Shown: in pieces, positions 46,411-58,839 of the stretch
How positions within the stretch are numbered: the stretch's first letter is position 1
How the letters are laid out: the number at the start of each line of letters is the position of its first letter
Notes under the pieces: generated by a model
What the model was told of the DNA's origin: nothing
The model's input: the letters and a program-made list of their open reading frames with translations, nothing else
The model's database searches: none
Assembly: GCA_964023275.1 (NCBI GenBank)
Contig: OZ029917.1
Span: forward strand, 32,006,005-32,070,004
Direction: 5' to 3'
DNA length: 64,000 nucleotides
DNA from: Norana najaformis
Taxonomy: Eukaryota; Annelida; Clitellata; Crassiclitellata; Hormogastridae
Position numbers and translations under genes: made by a program

Positions 46411-47180
46411 ATTACTAGTACTACTGTAACTGCTGCTGCTGCTGAATTAATATTTCAATTTCTGGGTCTTGTTCAGTGTTACAATGGATACGTTTGTCTG
46501 AACATTGTCATGTTAGGTTCGTCCCTAAACTGATCGATGGAGAATCACCACAAGTGATGCATGTCAAATGGTAGCCGCTAAAAACAGATGGTCGGTCGGT
46601 TATCTGTTCCGTTTGATGGAACTCGTGCTTTCAACTTATCTTTAGTCGCACATTGTCGGCCTGTCTCCCATCCATTTCCAAAGCTACTTATTGAACTCCT
46701 TATGGAACATTTTGCTTGATGAGCTCATTGAGTTGCGTAGCCTATTCTGCTTCAGTTTTTGAGCCGCGTTAAATGTTCATTGCAATCCACATGTTGGGAA
46801 TATATTTAATATGTTTTTCATTAAATTCTGCGCTTTCCCAATAATAAAGCCACCGTAACATATGGAAATTGGTTGTAAGTAATAAGACGGACCAAATAGT
46901 GGGACATCGTGACCTTTCGGTCTAACCTTTATTTTATACACGGGGAAGAAAACGAGCAGCACTTATCAGTATTGTTCGGTGTTCAATGAAAGCTTCAATT
47001 AACCAATCAACCCGTTTGTAATACTGTCGCTTAGATATGTTGACACTGGATTACACTACAACTCGGTAATGCGATTACAGACATGAAGATAGTTCATCCT
47101 ATATAGGCCTACGTATGAGCAACCAAGTTCATGCAGGTCACAAGATGGGAATGATTATCACCAGAAAGTCATGATTAAAT
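46411..47180. other. no gene recognised
   Basis: Single-copy-looking sequence beyond the duplication. No domain or transposon signature. Confidence 0.35.
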
Positions 47181-47519
47181 CGTCAATATTAATGTCCTAA
47201 TCATCATCATAATTGTCGACAACAACAACTCCCTATCATTTTTATCACCATCATCGTCGTCATCGTCATCATCATTATTTTCCTTATCGTTGTTAGAGCC
47301 ATCGAAATTATCATCAATTCAGTATCATTAATATCGTCGTCGTCATCATTATCATCATCATCATCATCGCTACCGTTATCATAGCCATCATAGTTATCAT
47401 CATCTCAGTATCATTGTTATCACCATCACAACCATCATCGTCGTCGTCATCATCTTCTTCCTTATCGTTGATTCAGCCAACGTAATTATCATCAACTCAT
47501 TTTCGTCGTCGGCATCATC

Positions 47520-47566
<47 letters not shown>

Positions 47567-47765
47567 CGTCGTAGTAGTCTTCGTCATTGTCGTCATCGTT
47601 ACCGTTGCCATAGCCATCGTAGTTATCATGAACTCCGTATCATAGTTATCCTCGTCAGCGTCGTCGTCGTCATCGTTGTCGTCGTCAAAGACATCAGAGT
47701 GATAATCAACTCGATGACATCGTTGTCATCATCATCATCATCGTTATCATCATCATCATCAGCTA
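47181..47765. repeat. degenerate (ATC/GTC)n trinucleotide field
   Basis: Nearly 600 bp built from ATC, GTC and TTC triplets, with a pure TTA run at about 47520-47566. Larger units (ATCGTTATCATAGCCATCRT-like) recur, suggesting secondary amplification of a diverged triplet array. Confidence 0.85.
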
Positions 47766-49729
47766 GACCACTATTGCACTGTTAGAGCCAGAATCACAGT
47801 ATATCGTTCTCGATTGACCTTTCCACATTATTTGGTCACGCGACGTAAATAAACACTTATGCACAAGAGGGTGCATGACTGATCGTCCAGTCTGATCCCT
47901 CCTCTCTCTCTCTCTTTACCATCCCTGACCCCATCCCACTAGTGATCTTCTGGCCCCTACACCGTGCTCCTATAAACAGATGCATGGTGTGCCATTATCT
48001 GAATGACTTCGCACAACGACCTCCGACTGCTACATCCGTTCAATGTTCATCAATCGGTTCACATCAATCAAGCAGATCGTGCGTACAGATAGAATAATGA
48101 TCATATGCATTCACAATATTTCTGATGGCGACTAGAATTATACACGGAAGCCTCCTGTCGACCATCGATAGAATATAGACGTAGAATCATGTATTAGATC
48201 CTTTCCCAGTCCAGTATGAAAATTGCATTTTAGAAAATGCAGTTTTGGAATAGACTTCTGAGTGTTATAACAGTTTCTGAAAAGATGTCATTCAGTAGCC
48301 TTTAGCACAGCTCTGCATATGTAACTCTCTTCACGGCTGCTTTTTACAGAGATGTTTGCTTACAGAATATAAGCTTGCATTTACTTTTCTGTTTCATCTG
48401 TACATTCAATGACAGAGTAGCAGAATTCTGGTAAGGACTAAAATATCACATGCTTGAATAAATAATTTTCAGACATTGTAATTTGTTTTCAAGAGTTAGA
48501 CTATTAATTTTACGTAGATCAAAATTAGTCGTGAAACGTCAGATGTTCTGAAATTAAGCGATCCCATTCACCGCTCATGTGCTCAAGTTAAATGCGACAT
48601 GGTCTCATATACAGGATATATAACAATATCAGGAAATTCTCTGCACATGCATATGACATGGACGTTGCTTATGGCCCATATCTGACATATTCAGGACTTT
48701 CGGTAGATTATGCTGTATATGACAGTATTTCGACATTTAATGGGCAGTATCTGGATATGCATTGGCTAGACATATGACAGAATCTGGACATCCACTGGAC
48801 AGCCATTGAAATGAATCGCAAATTGGTCTCCGCGAGAACGGACGGCCGTTAGAAGCAGCTGCGTTTGTTGGTGGATCAGATAGAAGTACAGCTGACTGCA
48901 TGTGCAGTTGAAGTATCTGTCCCCAATGCACGGCCTGCCAAACGAATCAGTTCCTCCCAGTGGACCCGGTCGATGGCAGCCAACTATCCACTGCGATTTG
49001 TTCTCATAAAGGTTATGTCCGCTAAAGTGCAGACACTACTGGAACGAGAAAACACAGAGGAATTGTTTGTTCAGCTATTAATTTAACTGTGGCCTAGAAA
49101 AAGTGTGGCATGCTGCAAGACAAAAGCCATTCGGCATACGCCCGAAAACTGTCTGGGTTTTATTACCAGAAAATTAAATCAGTGTCTATGGCCAACCTAG
49201 CCATATCTGTGCCCTGTGCTATCAGACATTATTCTCTTAGAGTGCTGCGAGATATTTATCGAATTCGGAATCAGAGCGGGAACTATGGGAAACATCGAAG
49301 GCGAAAGATGGGATGAAGTGGAACGATTCGTGTAGCACAGAACCTGCAGATTGTCGCTGAGCGTTGCACTGCATCGCAACAATTTCTTTAAGTAACTAAT
49401 TCTGTCGACCAACTCCCTTCGGAAGAGAAGAAATGTTTGAACAGGCGACGTTTGCAGCATTACAATTCGAATTCTCCTTTCTTGCTTCATGTATTTACGT
49501 GTCTTCTTTAATCTTTCTGTGTTACTGTTCTTTTCACCTGGTGTCTCACCGTCTCTGTTCGTCTCTCTGTCTTGTCTTATTCTCTTCTGCTTATTGTCTT
49601 TGTTTCTCTGCCTCGGTGACTTCTCTCTAAATTGTTTCTTTTATTAGTCCTTTTTTGTTTTTACTGCCCTCTATATCCCTTAATTACTGGTAAAGCGGGT
49701 ATTACAACCATCCAGGTAAATTAATTAAT
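47766..49729. other. no gene recognised
   Basis: About 2 kb without a supported exon. The frames at 48865-49086 and 49110-49316 have no recognisable domain. Confidence 0.35.
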
Positions 49730-50140
49730 TAACTTCCCAACTGTTGAAGAAAATTTGGCATCGAAGATATCTGATCCTGGGGTTGCATATTCTGTATTTA
49801 TAAACGAAAGTTCCGTGAGTTCAAATTCTCTTACTCTTGCAACTGAGGATGAAATTAAAATTATTATATAAAATTTAAATTCTCGGAAAACAGCTAGGAG
49901 CAGTATTGTAGTATTACTGTTGACATGATTAAAACTCTTGATTGTTTTCTAAAGCCTATAACCCATTTAATTAATCAATTGCTTATTACTGTCACAGTTC
50001 CATCTGCAAAGACAGTTGCCCGAATGACTCTTGTACACAATAGCAAGGAGTGTTTAAGATCCAAATGAGTTTGGCAGTTACTGCCATATATCCGTATTTC
50101 TATGTTTACCTTAAGTTTTAGAAAAGGTCGCACATGCATA
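49730..50140 (+). mobile_element. heavily decayed reverse transcriptase relic
   Basis: Only readable by jumping frames. It gives ATEDEIKIII.NLNSRKTA, then DMIKTLDCFLKPITHLINQL, VPSAKTVARMTLVHNS, and FGSYCHISVFLCLPKVLEKV, which is a degraded form of the YRPISVLP.LSK.LEK motif. The order matches the N-terminal part of Jockey/CR1-type RT domains. Many stops, clearly old. Confidence 0.55.
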
Positions 50141-51334
50141 GCATGACGTCGCCTTCACAAACATGCAGTTAGGCCTACATCACTGCAATGGCGCCGTGAG
50201 GTTTACTAGATGATATATATAACTAGGTGGCGCTCCACAAACTGGGCGTAGTAGCTGCTCAAAATGGCTCGTTATAACCCTCGTTTTGCATCGGACGTTA
50301 TTTTACCCAAAAATCTATAGCGCTATATCAACTAAGCCGACCCGGAAGTGACCGAAGGAAGTGACCGTGGCCTTCGATCACATGACCCGCATCCAGTTTC
50401 CGGTACACGATAAATTGAAGCGAAGCCGGTGGATGTGGTTCCGTTACGGACCACTGATTATGCCATAAAAATTTATGAATCAGAACTAGCCTTGTGAAAC
50501 TTCTAACGCGGTCTGAGTCCACTAATTGGCTGACAAAAAAATTTCTAATTAATTGCTTGATAAGTGATCGATAGACGGTTATACTATTCATCCTCTACAC
50601 CATAATACAGGATTTATGAAGCGCCGCTTCTAGCACCTCCAATCAAGGTGGTAGGTTGAAATAGTGGCTAACAATTTGAATCTTCGTTTATAGGACCAAA
50701 TTGTGAAACCATGGTCATATCACTGAAAATCGATACAGATCACACAGCTTTTATGTTTTTTATCGAATTAGAGTGTAATTAAAATAGCGCCTTTTCAAGA
50801 GGGACTCATCAGAGGTGAAACGACTTGACATTACCAAATCACAATAAAAATGGATTTCAAGCGCTTATGGAATAGAGGCAAAAGAAGGTCAAAGAACTCG
50901 TGTAGCAGGTTGCTTGGCAACTTATTCCAGAAGAACTGGCGACCACAGAGAAGCTTCTACGCTGGACCGTGAAAGTTCGGGCCAGCGGAACAACGAGGTC
51001 ACCTTGCCCAGCAGAGTGAAGGGATCTGCGACAAAAACTGATAACTGACTGAGACAATTGAACTCCTTGAGATGAGACGAGGCAAAGCCTGGAAGGCAGT
51101 TATGGAATTACGCCATAGATTATGAGTGCCTTCTTAAATCTCAAAATGTTAGCGCCTAGTCCTAGTCAAGGACACTGTTCCCATTAAAATGCAATACTTT
51201 ACAATGCAATACAATATAATACAATAAAATGAAAAACTGAAATTTGATTATGTTCTCTTACGTTGTTCCATGGAAGCCTGGCAACAGTAGCCTAAACACT
51301 CACCATAATAAATGTAAATGTGCATGCTTTTCTA
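50141..51334. other. no gene recognised
   Basis: It includes TATAGCGCTATATCAACTAA near 50318 and CCGGAAGTGACC near 50341 with a related GGAAGTGACC copy next to it. No gene start follows that would make them a convincing promoter. Confidence 0.35.
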
Positions 51335-51420
51335 TAGCGACCGAATGGCCTCGATCCAGCTCAATTTTCATTGAATTTATCGGGTGAGATCCTTCACCAC
51401 CGATGCCCGTTTGAATGGGT
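51335..51420 (+). repeat. 92-bp dispersed repeat, copy D
   Basis: It reads TAGCGACCGAATGGCCTCGA through CGGGTGAGATCCTTCACCAC to GCCCGTTTGAATGGGT. As in copies B and C, it is preceded by an ATAAATG.AAAT and TGC.TTTTCTA segment, so the family unit may extend about 30 bp further left. Confidence 0.85.
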
Positions 51421-52861
51421 AGATTGGAAGGGGTAAGTTTTGGGTTTCAAATGAAAGGTAATAGACGACCTACATGATAAGTAAGAGAGTCACGAACACA
51501 AAGAAGTAAGGAATTCTACATGAAATTTCACTACTGTGAATGGCCCAAGACAAGACATGTGCGACAGACGATACAGTTTCCAGCAGAGGTTGATCTAAGA
51601 GAGGACAGTTCTTTATCAGTGCTGTAACAACCACAATCAGAATGACAGTTAGGATGACTTTATGATCACTTTTCTTCTTCACAAATTGCCTATCTACAAA
51701 CCACATTGAATGTAGGACACGTTTGTCTGAAAGTAATAAGTCGTCAGATTTCGTTTTTCATTCTGTGGATGCCTCCTTTGGAAATTAACATATTTGTAAT
51801 TTGTAAGTGAATATATATATAGCGCCTATTCAAAAAGCCTAATAGATGTGCTGCCGGCATGACAACCAAGACCTTTATTACCGGACTATTTATGCGTGCT
51901 GTTTGATGTGTTACGTATTCGAGTGTCGTCCCTATTATGTTGTCCTTACACTGTCAGTTTCTTAATCTCTGTCCCTGTCTTTGTCTGTCTGTCTCTTGGG
52001 CTCAGTCAGTGTATGTGCCTTTGGCTGCGTGTACGGAAGCCACGATGAAATGCTATTTCCGTTCATCTGGCGATATTATTGCCCGTTGGAACAGCGCAGT
52101 CGTTCAGACGACTGTCCATCATCTTCTTGACTTCTCTGTGGACTCACGTCTGTCTGGGTCATACAGGGTGTCAGAGAAGAGTTTATCAATGACTCTCATC
52201 TAACAGACTCCGCTACCAACGCCTTATCTCCTTTACACTCTCTCCATTGCACTCTCTCCCATACTGTCCATCACTCTCCCTCACCCCTTCCTCTCTCTCT
52301 CTCTCGTTATTTCTGAAAAATAATATCCCTGCTCTTTCTTTTTACGTTCATTGCTTTCTGTCGCTTCTGTCTTTAATGCCCTTTGTTAACATCTTTCTTT
52401 CTATGCTAATTCCTTTTATCTTTGCTATTTAATTCCCTTCTATTCCAACGCATCAACCCCCTTTTTCCCGTCCGTCCGTCCGTCTGCCTGTCTTTCTTTG
52501 ATCTGTGTTTCTCTTCGACCGATCCAATGAGCTGTCGTCTTAGCCAATCGATTCCAAATTGGTTGACTTTGTGCCATAACCGACAACTATCGACGTCCAC
52601 GCAGGCCTATTTCATTTTCTAGGCGGTCTTAAAGGTCTTGCTACCAGGAGCAGATCGCTTTCAATATGATAATGACGACAACTATTGCGTTGACGACAAA
52701 AGTGACAGTAACGATGACTATGAGCTATGCTATTATGCTATAAGCAATAGCAGACGAGAAGGTCCCTCATGCAATGAGAAATTGAGTATAGTCAGTTATA
52801 CAAAAATGGCAACAAAAGATTTAGAAGATTTCGAGATGTACGATTATACTGTAAATCACTT
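51421..52861. other. no gene recognised
   Basis: CT-rich patches at 52230-52310 and around 52490. No supported exon or mobile element. Confidence 0.35.
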
Positions 52862-53707
52862 TCACGAATCAGCCCCCAAAATATAGTCTGCCATCATGTT
52901 CTCGTTATATTGTCCTTGATAGCGACGTTCAAAGTCCTGTATATCCTGGTGGAAGTGCTTGCCTTGCTCCTCCGAGTACGCTTCCATGTCCTCCTTGAAG
53001 TTATCAAGGTGACCTCAAGGATATGAACTTTGAGGGACATCCTGCAGCTCATTTTAGCGTAATGCTTCACCAGAGTCTCAACCAGCTCCACATAGTTTTC
53101 GGCCTTGTGATTGCCCAGGAAGCCCCTAACCACTGCGATAAAGCTGTTCCAAGCCGTTTTCTCCTCCCTAATGAGCTTCTTGGGGGATTCTTTGCACTCC
53201 AGGATCTTCTTTGTCTGTGGTCCGACGAAGACACCGGCTTTGACCTTTGCCTCAGACAGCTTAAGGAAGAAGTCTTGAAGGTAATTGAAGGCTTCCGACT
53301 CCTTATCTAGAGCTGTGACAAATTGTTTTATAAGGCCCAATTTGATGTGCAGCACCTTCTGGGGGTCCACCAGTGGTTCCCACTGACGTTGTTCCTCCCA
53401 CAGAGAACTTGGTCCGCTGTGGCCAGTCCTGCCTGTGGTAGTGCATCTTGTTGTCCCTGCTGTCCCAAAGGCAAAGATAGCGGGGAAACTTGGTAAAACT
53501 GCCTTGGAGACCCATCAGGAATGCTACTATTTTGAAGTCTCCGATGACCTCCCAGCCGTACTCATCATACTTCATGGCGTCTAGTAAGCTCTTGATGCTG
53601 TTGTAATAGTCTTTGAGGTACACCAAGTGAGGCGCCAGAGGAAGAGAGGCATTTGAGTTATGGCGCAGGATGGAGAAGGTTAGCTGGAAAGAGCATAAAA
53701 CAAACAA
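52862..53707 (-). pseudogene. frameshifted copy of a widespread uncharacterised invertebrate protein family
   Basis: Three consecutive pieces lie on the minus strand. Frame 1 (53707 to about 53385) includes KYDEYGWEVIGDFKIVAFLM, GLQGSFTKFPRYLCLWDSRD and HYHRQDWPQRTKF. Frame 2 (to about 53010) gives LVDPQKVLHIKLGLIKQF, SEAKVKAGVFVGPQTKKILE and FLGNHKAENYVELVETLV, then CRMSLKVHIL. Frame 3 gives HLDNFKEDMEAYSEEQGKHF, HQDIQDFERRYQGQYNENMM then ADY, ending in TGA at 52864-52862. The pieces follow the order I recall for a multi-copy protein family in many arthropod and other invertebrate genomes. It has no assigned function that I can state and is possibly transposon-linked. Two frameshifts and a short deletion (near VLHIKL) show this copy is dead. 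No intron is needed. Confidence 0.75.
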
Positions 53708-53940
53708 AGAGGCGCTTCAACGGGTGGATGAGAAAAGATCTCTAATGGCTACAACAAGAACGAGACACAGGAATAGGATTGAACACATACTGAGAGGTAA
53801 TTGCCTTCTGAAAATGTCATAGAGGGAAGAATGGAAGGAAAGAAAAGAAGATGAAGAGCAAATGCTGCTAGACTGAATGATGGTGGACGGATAAACTGAA
53901 GGAGGAATACTAAAGGAAGTTGAGGCAGACAAGTCCTAAG
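53706..53940 (+). mobile_element. small LINE RT C-terminal fragment
   Basis: The plus strand reads KEALQRVDEKRSLMATTRTR, then HRNRIEHILRGNCLLKMS, a stop, and REEWKERKEDEEQMLLD. It resembles the far C-terminus of RTE-like LINE proteins (V.EKRSL...R.R...W.GHILR...LLK). It abuts the minus-strand pseudogene. Confidence 0.55.
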
Positions 53941-54907
53941 CTTAGACCTAGGGTGGCTTTGTCTATTTGATGCTGAGTAGTCTCTAATTCATCCACTCAG
54001 TCAATCAGCCTGTTTGCCAGTCTGCTACTATTCTGTGTTTCTTGACTTATGGTCCTTTCACTGCGAGATGCGATGCTTCTGCTGCCATCTGCTAATGATG
54101 CACGAACTACTTCCGATCGAATTCCGATTGTTGCTACTGCTGAAGCTGACCCTGCTGTTAGAGATGACGCGTCTCCGATGACCACTCGGAAGAACTGACT
54201 TATGAGCTGCTGATGAAGGAGGAAGGAAATCTTCGAAGAATTTCGGCCGACATCAGACGTTAATGCGACCAAAACTACACCTAAACCAAGCTACTTATGC
54301 AGTCCAGTCATTAAAAAGGAAATGCCGCTGCATTGGCTGTAAGCCTCAGGTCCAATATCTACTGCATTGCATAAAAATGCTGCCAAAAAACGCGTTTATT
54401 AGACATTTCAGCGGAATCTTCGCCCTGAGAAAACGACCGCTTCCAGTGCGGTATAGAGTTCGTTGACAATTTCAAGCAGACTGTAGCCTACGCTGTACGA
54501 ATAGTAGACCAAAGTTCTAGACCAAAGTCTAGCCCGTTCGTCAGTGCAGACAAAGACTTATAATATCTAAATCAGTTCAGTCGGTTGACTAAGCGCCAGT
54601 GAAAAGCTGCTACGTCTTAATAGCACAACTTTTGTTTCGCGCTGACGAATTTCAGCAATTTGCATTCACTGCGACGATTTAACGTTTTCCAGAGGTTTTT
54701 CATTTCGGCAGAGCGCCTAAGAATCCCACAAACACGAGATTGTCCATTTGTTCATTCGGCCGACACCTTTATTATGTTGAAGCTAAACAGATATCTATAG
54801 GCCTTTCGGTCATATGCTACGTATATAAACATGTAACTATATTGCCTAATATCCTATTACTGACCAGTTCTTATTACTCATAAATGACATCAGACTTCAG
54901 TACTAAC
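53941..54907. other. no gene recognised
   Basis: It contains an uninterrupted 91-codon frame on the minus strand (54272-53997), Ser/Ala/Arg-rich with no domain I recognise. Confidence 0.3.
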
Positions 54908-55403
54908 TGCCACTTAGGATAAGAAGATATGACGTTCTGACTAAAGTCATATTGCTGTCAGATTCTCTGAATACGAAGAAACTAGAAACTGTTTAGATCT
55001 GTCAGATGTTTCAGCGCTGTTGAATTCCGATTGCATTACCATGCGACGCACTAAAACCAAAGCACTTACATGGATCCTTTCTGGAGCCTCTGCATTTCGT
55101 CTATTGTTTGAGTCGTGGAAAGCGCTTTGCTAAAACTGGTAAGAAATTTCAGTTACCTTCTAGTCGAATGATGCTTTGCAATCGTAGTATTGGAGAAGGC
55201 TTATGCCAGAAAATATTCGCAGATTGGTGTTTAAACATTTAAAGATGTTTGTAGTCCTACATTTTGTTTTAATAATGGCAGTCTAAAGAAGATGCGCTGA
55301 AACACCTGACAGATCTAAACAGTTTCTAGTTTCTTCGTATTCAAAGAATCTGAGAGCAATATGACTTTAGTCAGAACATCGTATCTTCTTATCCTAAGTG
55401 GCA
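54908..55403. mobile_element. 496-bp element with 109-bp inverted arms
   Basis: The left arm is 54908-55016 and the right arm 55295-55403. They are reverse complements at roughly 94-95% by eye, starting TGCCACTTAGGATAAGAAGA and ending near CAGATGTTTCAGCG. A unique spacer of 278 bp (55017-55294) shows no coding motif. No flanking target duplication was found. It could be a foldback or MITE-like DNA element, and its transcript would form a long hairpin. Confidence 0.8.
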
Positions 55404-56860
55404 CAAGATCGGGAACTGTGGAGACAAGTGACAATGCATGCAGTGGACACCTACGGGCTCTCGGCCCATGGATCATGATGATAAAGAAGCAAAATAGAAC
55501 AGAATCCCATTGTTTGTTTCCATGGATTAATATGACCAGATTATATCTCCTTGCGTTTCTGTAGTAATTGACCTGGCTGCGTTGCTACAGTTGCTACATA
55601 TGCTTGATGGGCGACTAATACTACGATGAGGCAGCAGGTGCCATAAGGCCACTCAATGCTTGCCATTTCCCTCTAATTAGACGACTGTATTATTAATCTG
55701 TATTGACTGACAGAGGATCAATATGCGTGTCAGTTACAATAATCACAACATGACACGCATTCCCACTCGAGCCTCTTTATCTGACGACGCATTTCGTTAC
55801 AGCTCGGCGTTGAGTGATTGACCCGGATTGATTCGAGGTCTAGGACTTGATTGTCAGACTGGTTCAATAATTTATTCAGGCATGATTTGAAGGAATGAAG
55901 AGAGACCAGGAATTGTGGAGGTTGTGTTAGCAGAGGCTAATCAGACTTGCAACCAGACAAATCATACATTCAGATGAGAACTAACATAACGTAGGCTCTC
56001 TGTACATGTATCAGGACATTTATAGGCCTATGCCGCCATAACGCCACCTGGTATCTGGTGTCGTCATACTAGAATTACAATTATGATGCCTATAATTATT
56101 AACATCAGCAGTTGTGGTTGTCTGAATTATTCTGAGTTCTTTTCCACCTGTGTGATATGATTCGAATATATGTGCATTGTGTGAAATTGACGACCGTGCT
56201 CAAGCCATGTCTTAGTTTGTCAACTGAAAACTAAATTCGGCGAAAGAGACCAGTTTTCAAGCGTTAGTTAAGAAGTTGCGTGTGGCTTTCCTGGCCCTGA
56301 GAATCCGCAGATCTAGAGGAAGACCATTCCAATTAGACGGCTGTTGAGATGGATGGATAACGGATACATCGATTACAATCGATACATCGATTGGTAGATA
56401 CATCGATGGGATCAGGTGGCAAGCTTTGTCGTCGTTTTGTTTCTGGACTAAACGCCTTTCACTGCAAGGCGTTCAGCTCAGGATTATCGCTGCCCTGCTG
56501 TGTCAGAGAGCATGATGCCTGGAGAAGCGGATGGATTTGGAGTGGTATGGTTTTTTCCGAACACCCTTTTGGCCAACGCTGATGCGTGCCATGATGACAA
56601 GTCGTCCCTTCTGTGGACAAATCGATATTCTCGACGTCTCGACGGAGACGCATGAGAGACAGAGATGGTCTCCTCTTGTCGCCCGCCTCCTCGTCGTCCT
56701 CTTTGAAGCCCGGGTGTTGTCCTTTGCCCCTGCAAAGGCTGACGACGGAGATAGCCGAAGGAAAGTGTGTCTGTATAAAGTGTCTGCGCTAAATCAATTA
56801 AAGCCGTTGGACAAATATAGGTTGGACCAGTGCATAACCACAGACAAAAGCCCCCCTCTC
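55404..56860. other. no gene recognised
   Basis: The frame at 56531-57040 is open for 169 codons, but its second half is a translated CT repeat and the first half has no recognisable domain. It also contains an ATACATCGATT direct repeat (about 56365-56405). Confidence 0.35.
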
Positions 56861-56888
56861 TTTTTTCTTCTCTTTCTCTCTCTTTCCT

Positions 56889-56935
<47 letters not shown>

Positions 56936-56945
56936 GTTCCTTTCT
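56861..56945. repeat. (CT)n microsatellite
   Basis: CT dinucleotides with TTT and CCC interruptions. Confidence 0.9.
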
Positions 56946-58080
56946 CCCCCTCAGTTTATGTCTCTGTCTTTCTAAGTAATTTGTTCTCTTTCTCGTCGGT
57001 TCGTCTGTCAGTTCTTCTACCCATCCAACTCACTGGCTAGCTATATGCTTCCATCCTTTCGTCTGCCTATCAGTTTGGCTGTGTGCCCATTCGTCTGTTC
57101 ATCTTTCTGCCTATCTCCCCTGTCTGTCTTCCTTTCATATTGTTTTATTTTAATTAGTTTGTGTGTGTTTGTTCGTGTCTTTGAAGTATGTGCCTTTTTA
57201 TTTAATTATACGTCTGCCACCTGTTTGTTCTGTCCTTCGTCTGTCTGAGTATGCATGTCTCAGTTTGTCTGGGTGACTGTCTGTATCTGTCTTTGTCCCT
57301 GCGCATAAAAATAGCTATGCATTCCGTCATCCATTGTGTTGTGCCTCAGCCATCAAAACAGCAAACAACACAAGTGTGGCTAGAACAACATATAGACACA
57401 TATGTTATGGCTAACATCAGACAGATACGTTTACGTATTTCTGAATGTGTTAATGAATGTACTCTTTCACCAGACAACTTGTGCCTGTCGGTCAGCATTC
57501 TGGTCAATCTACTGGTCAAAAGCGTGGGTCAATATGGATGTTTTATTGTGGCACAAATTATTTCGACTTAAACGTATAAAAATATGTCATAATTACGAAT
57601 GAAGCGCATGAATTCACATACATATTATCGATTGTTGGTGACTACTCCACATCTCAGACACTTAAATTTATCATATTGATAAATTAAATTAGAGATCTGA
57701 TGATAATTGTGGCAAACGAAAGGAAGAGTGGAAGAAAAGCCGACGAAAGACTAGGAGAGATAAGATGTGAGAAAGGAAGAAATAAAGAACGCGAAAAAGA
57801 GAAGATAGCTGTAAAAGAAAGTGAATCAAGCGAAGCTAATTGCACTGAAAGAAAGCCAAAAAATAACGATAAGGAAGAAGAGGAGAGCGAATAGGGAATA
57901 AATGAATGTTAGAGAATGAAGAAAGAATGAGAGAATGCAGAAATTAGGAAAAGAAGAAGAACAGAAGTCGAAGAGAGATAACGGGAACTGAGACTAAGGA
58001 AATGCAGGAGAAAACTTTAAAAATCTGGTATTCATTCCTATGTCATTTGCAATAAAATAGTCACTACAAATACATAAATA
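56946..58080. other. no gene recognised; purine-rich tract at the end
   Basis: A pyrimidine-biased start (to about 57310) and a strongly purine-rich stretch at 57700-58020 (GAAAG/GAAGAA). That stretch encodes a Lys/Glu run of 64 codons, probably by composition alone. Confidence 0.4.
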
Positions 58081-58225
58081 TATATGTATGAACATGTATA
58101 TGTATAGCATGTATGTATATATGTGAGAATGTGTACATACATGCATAACCATTCATTCATTCAGACATTCACACATTCATACACACAGACATGCATGCAT
58201 ACATACATACATACATACATGTAAG
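58081..58225. repeat. (TATG)n and (CATT)n/(CATA)n microsatellites
   Basis: Several adjacent tetranucleotide runs. Confidence 0.85.
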
Positions 58226-58839
58226 TGCGTACATTGATGGAATGCTTAATAAGGCAACATGTACATAATACATGTACGCAGTCAAACTGTATATAGAGAT
58301 AGACAGACAGACGGATGTTTACAGTAAACGAGACGGGCAGTTAGCCGGACAAAGAAAAAGACAGGCGGTCACTTGACGACAGTACTCAATTCGGCGCATG
58401 ACTGCCTAAACACAGCCAACCGGAGTTTCCTGTTTGAAGAGAGAGCTCGTGAAACGAAGCCAATACAACATCGGTCTGTCTAAGCTGCGAGAGATTTAGT
58501 GGATATCGTCACGTTCCTAGTATTAGCTTCGTTTCGATGTTTCCGGTGGGAACAGCGCATTCTCTTCAAAGCCAAGTCACCGGTTGCTTTTCAAGTCTAA
58601 AGACGTCAGCGTGATTAAGGAGGTCGTACAGGTGCTGGTCGTCATTTTACACCGTAACAATGAACTTGCGACATGAACTTTGAATATTGGAAAGGATTTC
58701 GTTCTTTTGTATAGGAAATGAACATTGTGCCGAATTAGCAAAATCTCTAATCAATCACAATAGACAACACTGACCTCAGGCCTCATTGAATAAAGAGCAA
58801 ACGAACAAACATAAGAAAGCAGTCTGAAGGATCGAAAAC

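Noticed and set aside
50318-50375. Paired GGAAGTGACC motifs resembling ETS sites
   Set aside because: No downstream start, exon or CpG-rich context to support a promoter. Likely chance or part of an unrecognised repeat.
56531-57040. 169-codon open frame
   Set aside because: More than half is a translated CT repeat (Leu/Ser), and the rest shows no motif.
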